Positions 20,362-32,400 of a stretch of DNA of 63,500 nt are shown piece after piece. The translations under genes and the position numbers were made by a program. The stretch covers positions 64,001 to 127,500 of the forward strand of contig NMRA01000062.1 of NCBI GenBank assembly GCA_002633005.1. The letters run 5' to 3'. Below the pieces are notes generated by a model that was not told the DNA's origin, searched no databases, and worked only from the letters and a program-made list of their open reading frames with translations. The stretch comes from Phoronis australis (taxonomy: Eukaryota > Phoronida > Phoronidae). The stretch's first letter is position 1. Each line of letters begins with the position of its first letter.

Positions 20362-21844
20362 CGGCCTCACTCATCTTGCGTCAATTTTAAATCTTACCCA
20401 GCCCTGTAGTGCTGGTATACATATTACTCCTACGCGATTGACTGTGAATATGGTTGTGTCGGTGTCGTACTTCTGCTTAGACTGCAACACACGCCTTGTT
20501 GGGCCTGCATGTCATTTTTAATATGGCCGCCAAATCAATATGGCCGCCGTGCTGTGTACGTGAAGAACTCAGTAATTGTATAGTATTTAACATTGTTTTT
20601 AACACTTGTGGAACAAAGTACGACGACAACTAACTGTTCCATGAGGCGTAACTGTTTTATAAGTTTCACCAGCAGGGTAGACTGTGTATAGTATGTGAAC
20701 AGTGAGTGTGAACTTAAGTGGTTTGCACCTGATGTAAACTCAATGTAACTTAAACTGTGCATGATAAAATCAAAAGTTATTAAAGCTCTCTGTCTCTTTA
20801 CAACTGCCTCTTGTTTTGTTTCTGAATCGTCCTTTTCACTGTTGAATGTTTGAATGTCACTGGACTGGCGACTCATTTGATGTGTTATGACAATGCTTGA
20901 CAGTGTGTACGTTGGGTTCATTTGGCTGTATCTGGCCGCTGTTATAATGGACTGGCGAAGGATTGTAGCACCGAGTTGGTGGAGACTTGACCAATCAGAG
21001 ACTGAAATGACTATGGACAGTGTGTGTACCATTAAACGAGGCATTAAGGAAGTTAAATATTTTGTTATCCCAATTCTGTGACCTAAAATCAATGGGGGTA
21101 CTTCTGAACTGAAGAATTTAGTCCTAATATTAATACGCGCCCTGTGTTGTAAATATTCACTGGTGATCCTTCCGTTTTCATCGCCTTGGTTACCAATATA
21201 ACTGTTGTAACACATGTCTCTATACCGTGGTCTTGTGATATGTTAGCTATTGAAGCTTAATTTCACTTTCTTATTGAAGCTGTATGCCAAAGGTAGTCTC
21301 GCAAATTACTATTTCCCTGCCATGATGGCTCATTCTGCTTTTTAGAAATGACTAATCTTGTTCTGTCATGACTAGTCATTCTGTTGGCTTTGCCTGTTAT
21401 TGGTAAACAAGAGGTTACAAGGTTCAGCTGTCATGGGGGACACTTTCCCTCATTTTGTCTGATTCATCATGCGTGCTGTACATGTATATTGCCTCCTGCC
21501 TACGTTAACTTAGTTGTTCTCAGCAATGCAGATGTAGAATACTCTAAGAAATAAATCATTACTGGACTCATTTCTCGCAAATCTGTCGTACCTGGTAAAG
21601 TCACGTGACCCAGCAGGTGTTCGATGAAGTCATGTACCTAAATATGTAATATAGCCAAAGTAATCCAAAATTAGTATTTATTTATAACGCTGCGTCATAT
21701 GTATCTGACAGTCTATGAGTGTTGTTTGTCAGTTATTTATTAAAACATTAAAACTTTGTTTGCTATCATGTTTTTTTTATAGTTATACAACATTCAAATG
21801 TCAGTAAAGTATATTCATCCTCGGTCTTTTATCATTGAAATAAA
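20362..21844 (+). other. CLASP: CLASP 3'UTR and alternative ends
   Basis: Follows the stop at 20361. Candidate poly(A) signals on the + strand are ATTAAA at 20779, AATAAA at 21550 and AATAAA at 21839, giving UTRs of about 0.45, 1.2 and 1.5 kb. A 12-bp direct repeat (aatatggccgcc) occurs twice near 20519-20549. A 226-codon ATG-initiated open frame runs antisense across 20535-21215. Confidence 0.6.
21839..21844 (+). promoter_or_regulatory. Distal candidate poly(A) signal for CLASP
   Basis: AATAAA followed by a T-rich stretch. Signals at 20779 (ATTAAA) and 21550 (AATAAA) are alternatives; usage cannot be decided from sequence. Confidence 0.4.
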
Positions 21845-23361
21845 ATTTTTCTCTCAGTCTGTAATGAGTTGAAATTAATTGCAAACTCGACACCTTATTT
21901 TTATCATCTGTTACAAAACCCTCCATAACTGTGATTGCCTGCGGGCAATTAAATATATTCTGATTTAATATCACTTATATGTTGGTTAGCTTTCCCTGTA
22001 CCTTCACATTAAAATAACTGTTATCACAATTCAGTTGTGACTTTCAACGACCAGTGTTCCGTCTAAACTGTGCTGATGTAATCAGAGGTCATGCGTGCCT
22101 ACGTCTTGCGGTCGTCGTCTGTTTGAGTCTGTTAATACGGTAATTCTGCTCTTGGTGCAAAAATAACCTAAATGCTGATTACCTTTCACAAATAATGTGA
22201 ACTGTATCTGATTCAAAGGTTTCATGACATCTACACATCACTTTTGTGGAGAAATTAAATGAAATTTCACTTGTCGGCCATATTGGGCGCTAAATACGTG
22301 AAGGCGACCGATCGTCTGTGCCTCAAGTAAAATATTTTCCATTCAATAACTTTATAGAAAAAGACGCATTAATTTTGCACGGTTTATTGGTCTCTTTAAA
22401 ATACAAATTGGATTAACTCTGTCTTTCACAGACCTTGAGGAGCGCTTAACATGACAAAGAATAAAATTATAATCCTGTGTTCAGGAGCTAATCCTCATGA
22501 GACACCTTGCTCTATAATGTAACTAAGCTTGCAGCGTGTTTACTTGACTCAGCATGACACGGCATTAGTCAATATATATATGGATCCTGTTTTGAACACA
22601 GAGATTAGATCCCTGGCCCTCACTGTTGTTCATGAATTTATGGCAAACTTGTTTGATTTTGTGAAACCGCAACTTTATTTTAGACATATTTCTATCGGTG
22701 TCCAACACCCTGTTTAAGATTATGCAGGGCCCTAGAAAAGTGTCCAAGTTTGACTTACTTGGGAACGCCGTATCTCAGAAGTGGACGATTGGATCCATAT
22801 GACACTTTCGTATACAATGCTTTTCACACTGTTTTCAAAACTCTCTTGGGAATTATTTTTAAAATGTTCCGCCTTTGCATGCGATTTCATAAAAGATAGG
22901 ACTGGAGGATTTTCATGAGGAGTTGCAAAAAGTGAAATCATAATTTAGAAAACTTAACAGCTTTGCTGAGATTTCATCTTGAAAGATTTAATATGTTAAA
23001 CGAAATTTAGTCAGATTGTTTGTACTGTCATTTTGTTATCAATGTACATTTCTTTTGCTCAATATTTCTGAGAAGACATGTCATGTGACCCAGTTAGTGA
23101 CAGTTAAGTCAAATCAAATTCTGCAAGCTTTTTATGTTCAGATTCATAATATACACTTTTACTAAGTCGGTAGTTTTTTAGATGTTAATGTCTAAATCCT
23201 GTCTCATTGGTAAGGGTTTACATAACCCAGAGAAAAAACTAATGTTATAATATGTCTTTACAGTCCTGTAAAGTTTTGAGACTTAAAGTGTCCTGAAAAT
23301 TTAATTTCAAACTTCAGAAATCCGACCCAAGTACTGTATGAATTATGATCTATCAATTCCT

Positions 23362-23947
23362 CTAACTGACCTACCTTGGCAAAATCATTCTCTGATCTTG
23401 TAAAATGTTGGAACTGGACGCAGAGTTACGCCCATAAGAACTGAAAAGTGGTATGTGTTGTAAGCATGAAATTCATTTAACTCAGTTGTTTAATGTATTA
23501 ATTTTAATCAAATTCTTTTTCACAAGAAATGTATTGATTAAGACGTCATTCTGATGAATAAGCCAACAAAGAGATTGCCTCGTAACTTAGCTGGCTTGTC
23601 TTATTAAACACGCNCTAACTGACCTACCTTGGCAAAATCATTCTCTGATCTTGTAAAATGTTGGAACTGGACGCAGAGTTACGCCCATAAGAACTGGACG
23701 CAGAGTTACGCCCATAAGAACTGGACGCAGAGTTACGCCCATAAGAACTGGACGCAGAGTTACGCCCATAAGAACTGAAAAGTGATATGTATTGTAAGCA
23801 TGAAATTCATTTAACTCAGTTGTTTAATGTATTAATTTTAATCAAATTCTTTTTCACAAGAAATGTGTTGATTAAGACGTCATTCTGATGAATAAGCCAA
23901 CAAAGAGATTGCCTCGTAACTTAGCTGGCTTGTCTTATTAAACACGC
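23362..23947. repeat. Near-identical direct duplication joined by a single N
   Basis: Copy 1 (23362-23613, 252 bp) and copy 2 (23615-23947, 333 bp) agree except for about three substitutions and exactly three extra 27-bp units (gaactggacgcagagttacg plus 7 bases) in copy 2. The N at 23614 sits at the junction, so this is most simply two allelic contig ends joined by the assembler. Confidence 0.85.
23693..23776. repeat. 27-bp variable tandem repeat
   Basis: Units of gaactggacgcagagttacg plus cccataa: four copies here, one in the neighbouring duplicate at about 23412. The one-versus-four difference looks like an allelic VNTR. Confidence 0.85.
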
Positions 23948-24322
23948 TCGTTTTATTTCGCTATATCATCATGTAAGGTTTCGTTTGTTGTTACTTGTTA
24001 CCTTTGCTTGTATTAAGTGGAGAATCACCAAGTCAGTGTTGCGTACGAGTGTCAATACACGTTACAATAAATCGTATTTACACTCGCAGTTTGTTCATTA
24101 ACGCGTCACACATCCACAGATTTTTCATCCATTACAAAATCAGAATTCACTGGAATGAGAATGGGAGTTCAATAACTGTCTCGCAGTGAGAAAATATGTC
24201 ACCAAAATCACATGCTCTTCTAGATATCTTGTGAGATCCTGCTTTTCTAGCAAGTCACAGCGAATACTGAACGCTCCACAGCGCTACAACAGGAATGAAA
24301 CTAAGATTGTTCTTGACAAAAT

Positions 24323-24328
24323 TTTATT
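24323..24328 (-). promoter_or_regulatory. Candidate poly(A) signal of the ankyrin-repeat gene
   Basis: AATAAA on the minus strand about 2 kb after the stop codon, in an A/T-rich block. A closer AATAAA lies at 25844-25839, so a shorter UTR is possible. Confidence 0.4.
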
Positions 24329-24939
24329 CTTTTCAAAAAATGTATAAATAATTATAATAGCACATACTTAACATAGTATAAATTAATCTTCAAAAATAAT
24401 TAATGGTTAGCATTTCCAGACTATGTCTATAGCCAAAGCTTGTCTTAACTGACAAAGTTTAACCTGTCGAGCACATTGAGACATTATGCAGATATTCAAA
24501 ATAGTACCACTATTCGTAATCACAAAAGGACTGAACCAATTGAGTGTGTCAATAGTTTAGGAGAGCTCTATTCTATCACGTGAAAAGGAAAACATAAGCA
24601 CTTATGGTGAATATCAGATTAGATTAAAATACATACTGCAAGTTTTCACGAAATGGTTGCCAAAATTGTTCATTGTTATATTTTAAAAGGATTGTCTACA
24701 TCAATACCACCACTACATTCTAGCACAGGCTTACTCCTCGCACATAATCTCTGAATTCTTTTCACATTTGACATTTTGTAATAATAGTGACTTTCCAATG
24801 TTAGCAAACACTCAATCGTTAAACAACAACAAATGAGAGCATCTTTTACACCAAATACCAAATGGCACTAAAATACTGCTTCATAATTATGTTCAAAACT
24901 AAGTACATTTCAACAGACAACAGCGACTAAACATAAAAA

Positions 24940-25138
24940 AGTAATAGCAGGCGAGCTGGTACATGTACCAGACATGCACAGGCCGCTCATAGGGGAACAT
25001 AGCTTTTTAATATAGAAGCCGAGGAGCTAGAGAGCTGACTCATGACTCTAGCAGAGTGCCCAGTAGGACCTTGAACCAGCAACCTTAAGTAAAAGAAGCA
25101 GACACATATCCCACTAGGCCACACTGCTCCCTCTAGTG
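24940..25138 (-). mobile_element. tRNA-derived SINE, copy 2
   Basis: Minus-strand head ggagcagtgtggcctagtgg with A box, degenerate B box (ctggttcaaggtcc), and the shared body word tcagctctctagctcctcgg. The 3' part includes gagcggcctgtgcatgtctg, also present in copy 1 (gagcggcctgcacacgtctg). It lies in the probable 3'UTR of the ankyrin gene. Confidence 0.8.
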
Positions 25139-26304
25139 ACAGTGAAAGTCAATCATTGTTTCACTACATGATTACCTCCACGAAGTAATCTATGCCAGGA
25201 GGCCAATGTTTGGCCTTATGATCACGCATATATGTCACGCAGTCACCCAGTCAGCTAGCAGTGTTTAACTCAAAACGTGGAAAGATTTTAATAAAACTTA
25301 TTTCCAGGGGAGGCTCGAATAGACAACGGAAATATAGATTACAGTTTGGAAAAGATATCAAGATCTCCAGTTTTTCATAAAAAGTTTTTAAAAAGAAAAC
25401 ATGGCGTTACCATGGCAACGTTCGAAATGAAAAATTATTAACATAACACAGACTATTAAATGCTGGTGAATCCAAAACTTCATTTCTGACTCTGAATACT
25501 AACCACTGGTGAGCTTAAACATTCATGATATGTCCAAATAATGCAATAATTTAACATGAAGATGACAACTTCTTCCCAAGTTACCCTATCCCAAAATCTG
25601 TCTTAGTGACAGTGTTAACAAGCCTTTTACTCATCCTAATTCACACACTTGGTTGATCAAAGTTAAAATTCAAACCCCTCGCATACTACATCGAATTGAG
25701 GGGTACCTAACCCATATAGTAACTTAGAATTTTACAAATGGTTGTAAATCATGGTTGTTGGTCACAAACAAGCCTTTGAAACGGGAATGCAAGGCCAATG
25801 AAAGTAGTTCTTTGCGAGTCCTGCTCTTAGTTCAAGGATTTATTGTCCTGGCCAAAATGAGTATTACATTATCCCCTATGAATTCTGAATAGCCATGCCT
25901 GGAATGAGCTTATTGCACTCGTTATCACTGATTTCAGGTTCTGTGTTGTAAGTGTGACGGGACGTTCGTAACTTTACACTTATTGTTATTCTTATTTAGT
26001 TGCAAATGTTCAGTTATTCTTATGCTAATGTCTTTGTTGCGTCTCAGTGCGCCTTTGTTACGTGGGTATGTGGGCGCGACTGTATGTGTCGGGCACTTCG
26101 CTAGCGACAGGCTTAGGAGAAGGGTGTTTCCTTCCTTTGTTTTCATGAAAATTGATCGTTATCATGTGCAATTGAACTGAAACGTATGCCTGATGAGAGG
26201 AAATACATATTTTTGATGTTCAGTGGACACTTGCTCTGTTACATAAGTAATTAAAGAACGCAGTTTTCAATATGTCAAAGTCCACCCTCAACCCTCCAGT
26301 CCAA

Positions 26305-26473
26305 CTACATTGAGTATTCCTCTAGTGTAACAGGTTGATACAGAACACTGCGCTTCATGGTCACAAACCGTGTGTTTAGTTTGTCAAAGTCCACACTAGA
26401 ACCTCCCGCTTGACTGTACCCTTCCTCATGATTACTGTCAAGACTTCCGAGTAATGAGGAAATTGGAGACATT
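26305..26473 (-). CDS. Ankyrin gene terminal exon with stop
   Basis: Acceptor gttaattaacag, stop TAG at 26307-26305. Encodes MSPISSLLGSLDSNHEEGYS and a tail with RFVTMKRSVLYQPVTLEEYS. Frame fits the previous exon. Function of the tail is unknown. Confidence 0.88.
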
Positions 26474-29400
26474 CTGTTAATTAACAAAAAAAAACAGAAA
26501 TAACAAAATTAATATTGTAGCTATTACCAGCAAGCGACATTGTTAATGTTGGCATACAGCCACATGCCAGCAAAACTAAATTAAAGTCCAGGAGCCTGCT
26601 CCAAGAAACTGAGATGAGTTCATTTTTTACTTAAGTCTAAGATTTGTCTTAGCCTCCAATCTTTGAAGCTTCCACATCCAGTAAGTTAGTCAGTCTTAAG
26701 TCAAAAACTAGTTAATAAGTTCAAATTAAGATCACTTTCTTGGAGCGGACTTAAGATAAACTTAATTTTTTTGTAAAATTGACTTAAAGATTTGCCTTAC
26801 CTAAGTCAGTTTTCTTACAACGGTCCCTTGTTCAATAACAGTGCCATGATAATGAAGTAAACAAAATAATCTCAAAACTTATTCCAGGCATTACCAACAG
26901 TAAATCTGGGTATTAATTGATAGCTTAATCAAGAGCGCACCATCTCTGAAATAGAAGTAGAATTCTACTCACTGTGGAATGTAAATATCTCGTGCATTCT
27001 TCACTAAAGACACAAGGTACTTGTTGGGAGTCATCTCTTCTGGTAACTTTCCATCGAGAGTTCGCAAGTTGAGATCAACATACTGAAGTGCCTAAGGAAA
27101 AACAAACAAAGGCTGCTTAGAACAGTGAGCCACATGACCAGAATCACAAAACTGGACAACTTTTTTCTGTAGACTGGTCAAGGTTGAGATTGGTTGGCAT
27201 TACTAAGACCTGTTGGAGGTTTTCACGTAATCTGAAGTCTGTTACGGGAAGTTCTTGACTTAATATGGGCAAACCTTCCAACAGAGCAATCAGAACATGA
27301 AGTCTTACTGAATGATGGTAGTACACCCATAAATTGCTACTAACACTGTTTAACAATGATTGGCCTCAAGTTGCCATTTCATAAACCCAGTAAGGGTTAC
27401 CAAACACTTAACGCCATAGTGGAATGAATGTTCATAGGTGGCACCATTACACAGGATTGAAATAAAGATTGTTACCTATCGGCGGCCTGGTTATATGTTA
27501 GAACCTAACCTTCGGGCATAACTTGGGCTCTTCGGCAGTGCCCCAACAAAGAGCCCTACATGGGCCCGAAAGCAAGGTTCTCAAATATAACCAGGTCACC
27601 GATAGCTTATGACGTTTATTTCAAAACTTAACACCATCTTTTGCAACCATTCTGGGAGTATTGCAAAGCCCTTACAGTCAATTTTTCCACAGTTTTCTTG
27701 CGCCGCAGTTTTACTGCCTGGTGCAGAGCTGTTAGGCCGTGTATGTTCTGTACATTGACACACGTGTAGTCCGCCTCCAGTAACAATGTTACTATGTCAA
27801 CCAGGTCACCAGCCTCCACCGCGCGATGCAGCGCAGTGGCACCATCTATAGGATTGATGGAACAAACGTGGCTGATCTTGTTACCTGAAATATGAGAAAT
27901 GATAACATCTTGTTGAATACGACAACAGCCCAATCAATAAAATTCATGTGTCCAATTATTCAAGGTATAGACAATCTTCCTCTCTCACAGCTCGCATGGG
28001 CGCACTCATGAACAGCATGCTTTTCCTGTAGACACAATTCTTTTCTTATGAATCGCAGCTTTTTGCTCATCACCTTATATCAGTTCTTATGAAGTCAGTC
28101 ACTTTAGCACTAACCGCCATCTCTTTTCATGGCTGATAGATGGCGTGGGTATCACATGCTTATGGTACAATGTTATCAAGTGTACACTGGGAACTGTGCA
28201 GTTAACTAGAATATTCGTGAGAACAGAATTACGGCATGTGAGAAAAGAATTGCAGCTCATTAGAAAAGAAGTACATTTAATGAAAAAGAGCATCGTTAAT
28301 GAAGATGCTACGGGTTTCGTTTTGTTAAATTACAAACACCAGACCGTGTCTTATCAAGAAATTGTCTAAAAAGCTGAAACACAATAAAAAGTTGATGTAA
28401 ACACATATCGTTCATTGATATCAACGTTGGATGTGTCCGACGGATTAGTCAACAAGAGATCCGGAACAACACCTTACGGTTACACCCACCGCTTTCATGC
28501 TTACCCTGCACAAAATGGTTGATACCAGCTCTTGCCATCTGATTAATGACCGAGTCTGTTCTGCATGTACTGTCTTCCCATGATGCCTCCTGCTGGGCTC
28601 TAGCAGGCGGAGTCTGTCTGTTCGTACCATCTGACTCAAGGTTCAATCTTCGTCTCGCAGAGCTGAAAGACCAGTAACATTGCTATACAACTAACTACAG
28701 GGCACCTTATCAATACTAATAATAATGATAATAATAATAACACATCTTCCATTTAGATACAATTATCAAGAAATATTTGCAACAGACATTTTTATTATCG
28801 AACATTTTTGTTGAACCAGTAGGCAGCTTACATTGTGTTGAACACAAAGATTCAATACAGAGATGTGAAAACAACGGAATTCAATGATTTTAGTGGTTAG
28901 GCTTGACACAGAAGCGGTGATTCATTTCTACCAAGATTTTCACTTTGGTTGACTTAAAATACAAGGTCAGTTTCACTTCATTGGCAGTTTGACAACTATA
29001 GGAGCAGTACGGCGACGCCTCCATTAACAAGTGATTGATAAACTTGAAATATTTCAACAGTCATTTAAAGGACTAAAATTGAGAAAATAATATTTTGCCA
29101 GGTTTTCCATACATTTGTCTCGGGCCAGAAATGCAGATTGATCCCAAAATACCCCACACAGGAATTTTTACTGTCCTCGTTTCATAACGGATTTTTGTTG
29201 TAGAGGGCTCTTTCGGAAATGGCTCTAGATTCTATTTTTCTGGTCGCCTGGTATGGATTTTGAATGTGTGCTGGCACTCCCTACTCATTATGGGGAAGAC
29301 AAACCCAGGGGTCAGAGCACTTAACATAAATACTAGCTTCAAATCTCATTACATTTTTGTTCAGGAAGTAGAATGTATACTGGGTAAATGTAAATAAAAC

Positions 29401-32400
29401 AACAATAATGGATGAACTGAAATTTTCGGATATAATCGCATCCTTTGCCAACAGAAACAGAAATAAAGTAAAATCAAACACCTCATTTCGTTTCAGATTT
29501 ATTTTCTATGTTATTCAGGAAGAAAAGTTGTTAGCACACATACCTGGTTCTGATGATCTCCATATCTGACCTCGTTTTCATTAGATCACTGTTTTTTCTC
29601 ACAGCAGGACTCGTGTTATGTGAGCTAGGGGGCGTTGAAGTGCCAGAATGAGGCACATCACTGTACGTACTCAGTACACTGTTGACTTGGTCTGCAGGCG
29701 TACTACCTGCACACAATATTGAATGAGAGTTCGCAATGTTCGGCTGATAATATTGTCTGCTCTGCGACTCATGCAATGGCTGAAGAGGATCTTTACGCAA
29801 AAATGAAAAGAATCTCGATTTTTTCTCCTTATTAGTGACTGCACAGCTTGCAGTCGCAAAAGAATATTTTGCATCCTCCTCCTCTGTAGACTCCTCAAAA
29901 CGTTCACCGTCACTCAGTTTTCGCAGACTTTTTGTTTTCTCATCGCTAAGATACTCCGTCGTGGAGTCACTCTCCTGATTCCCCACAGGTGTCTCTGCAA
30001 GATGAGACAGGCTCCTCCTCAGTTTCCTGGTGAAAAAATTTCCAGATGAAAAGGGAGACACACGTGTCCTTGTGCCATTTGTTGACCTTTGACCTTTGCT
30101 CTCATCACACTTTGAATGTCTGGGAGTATTACAATCCATGTTGCAGGACGCCTCCAGCACAGTATCGTTGTCACTGACTTCTGAGATATGTGGCACGCCG
30201 GCCGGAGCCAAGTCAGACAAGCCCGAGTCAGCTGATGAACTAGAACTCCTGTAAATAAAATGGGAACTTTTTATATTCAATACACATGAGGGCACTTATG
30301 GATGAAACTTACACAATAGCAATGCATTCTATGAACATGTCAATCATTGCATGAACTTGTTAAAGATGGCCAAAAATCAATGCCTGGAGAATCTGTAGCA
30401 CAGATTTATAGGAAATCCTCCCTTTTCATCACCTTGTGACTGGAAATGCCATCGTTTCTAACACTTATTGTGCTGATGACGAAACTATCGACAGAAAAGT
30501 AAATTGTATCCATAGACTTCATACAGCAATGACTTTTCTCAAAATGATATAAATGATAAGAATTTGCAGATACCTGAACAGGGATTTTAATCTGATGTAC
30601 CTTAAGACACAGCCAAAACTTAGGGATAAAACAACCAAAGAAAGTGCTAAAAGATGCCACAACTTTGTAGAGATTATTCAAAAGAGACAGAAAGAGAGAA
30701 AAGTCACCTGTGCCTCCCTTGCATCACATGAGGATCAAAGATGTAGACAGCAGATTCCAGCAGAAACTTGACGACGTCTGCTTTACCTGCGTGGCAGGCG
30801 ATCATCAAAGGAGTGTCACCATGACTGTCGCGGAGGTTGTGGTCGAACCGAGGCTGAACAGAACAACATTACAAAATGAAGCACCTCTTAAAACAACAAA
30901 CATCTGACAGATAATATTTTCTCTAAAGGAGCACAGTTGTTCTTGGTTGAAGTGAACACACACTAAAACAAAAGTAATATACACAAATTCATGAACTTAG
31001 ACCATCACGAGTAGCTACCCAGAGCGGTCGGGATTCTCCAGCACATCAAAATCCCAAAAATTCTCATCGATGCATCTCACCAAATCACTAAAAAGTAGTT
31101 CCACCTACAACCCAGATGTAACTATAACACAGCATGAGTCAATAATAACATGTTCACCTCAATGATTACAGTGTTGTAGTCGCTGAAGTCCACAAGATTA
31201 TGTTGTATACGGCACAAATGACCTTACTATAGTAATACAACCGCAAGACATCACTTAATGATGGAACCACAAGACACCATTGAGGGTAATTCTTTAATTA
31301 TCTCGTGCAAAAACAATTGATAAAATTGTAATTTTTTCGTTTTTCAAACTTAAAGTTAATGCAAATACAAAACAGACTGACATTTTCTTACTATTTATTT
31401 TTGTTAAGAAATTTGACAAAGTAAAATTTCACTTGTCCTCCCTATTGTGTGCTAAATGGCATCATGTTTACTTTTCGGCTGCTTGTTTTGACTCAACCAG
31501 TGATTGAATAAAACAAACAATGATATCAGAATGAAACTGGCCTCAAGCACACATTCCATGCACTTGATCAGACTCAACAACAGAGAGGAGGATTGAGAAT
31601 TGCCAGCCAATAACACAGAGCAGGTATCTGTGTGATGTAATGCAATGTTGAAGGTTTCTGCAATTTCCCAACAAAATGATTGTAAAAACTCAGTCAGCCA
31701 TTTGTTTATTTTTCAAAACGGCTTTCTTTAATGGTATAAATACCTACTTCTTCAACCTGTCAGATACCCTGTCCCTACTAGTTACCTGTCAGACACTTAG
31801 CCCCTCCACGTACCTGCCACACACTTAGCCCCTCCCACATACCTGCCACACACTCAGCCCTTCCCACATACCTGCCATGTACTTAGGCCCCCTCACATAC
31901 CTGTCAGACACTCAGCCCGTCCACATAGCTGCCAGGTACATTGCCAATTCCACATAACTGTCAGGCACTAAACCCCCTCTCACATACTTGCCAGATACTC
32001 CACCCCTTATCCCACATACCTGCCAAGTACTCAGCCCCTCCCACATAACTGCCAGATACTTAGCCCCTCCCACATACCTGCCAGCAACTCTTGTCCCTTC
32101 CACACATCTGCCTGGAACTCAGCCTCTACAACTAACCTATCAGATACCCAGTCCCCTGCCACATGCCAGACCCAGACATTCAGCCTCATCCCACATGACT
32201 GCCAGGAATTAAGCCCCTCCAACATACCTGCCAGATCTTCTTGAGTTCCGCCAGTCCCTTCTTAGCTACGATCAGCCTCTGTATCAGTTGAAGTTGATTC
32301 CTGCGATGATTCTCTATCAGTACCTGCACGCCTTGGAAGTATGGACATGTGAACAGCTGCAGATCACTATCCAAAATGGCCGCCGTGGCACCGTGGTTCA

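Larger units (their letters stand above)
21845..24322. other. Intergenic region between convergent genes
   Basis: Lies between the CLASP 3' end and the distal poly(A) signal of the minus-strand ankyrin gene. It contains one copy of a dispersed repeat (about 22240-22310) and an N-joined duplication (23362-23947). A 62-codon + frame at 22529-22717 has no recognisable domain. No RNA gene was seen. Confidence 0.6.
24323..26304 (-). other. Probable 3'UTR of the ankyrin-repeat gene
   Basis: Runs from the TAG at 26307-26305 to the distal poly(A) signal. Contains SINE copy 2 at about 24940-25138. No open frame of interest. Confidence 0.5.

Noticed and set aside
22529-22717. 62-codon + frame (contains VLNTEIRSLALTVVHEFMAN) in intergenic DNA
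   Set aside because: Protein-like appearance but no recognisable domain, splice sites or neighbouring exons.
23693-23776. CRISPR-like array
   Set aside because: Units are contiguous without spacers and the context is an animal genome; it is a VNTR.
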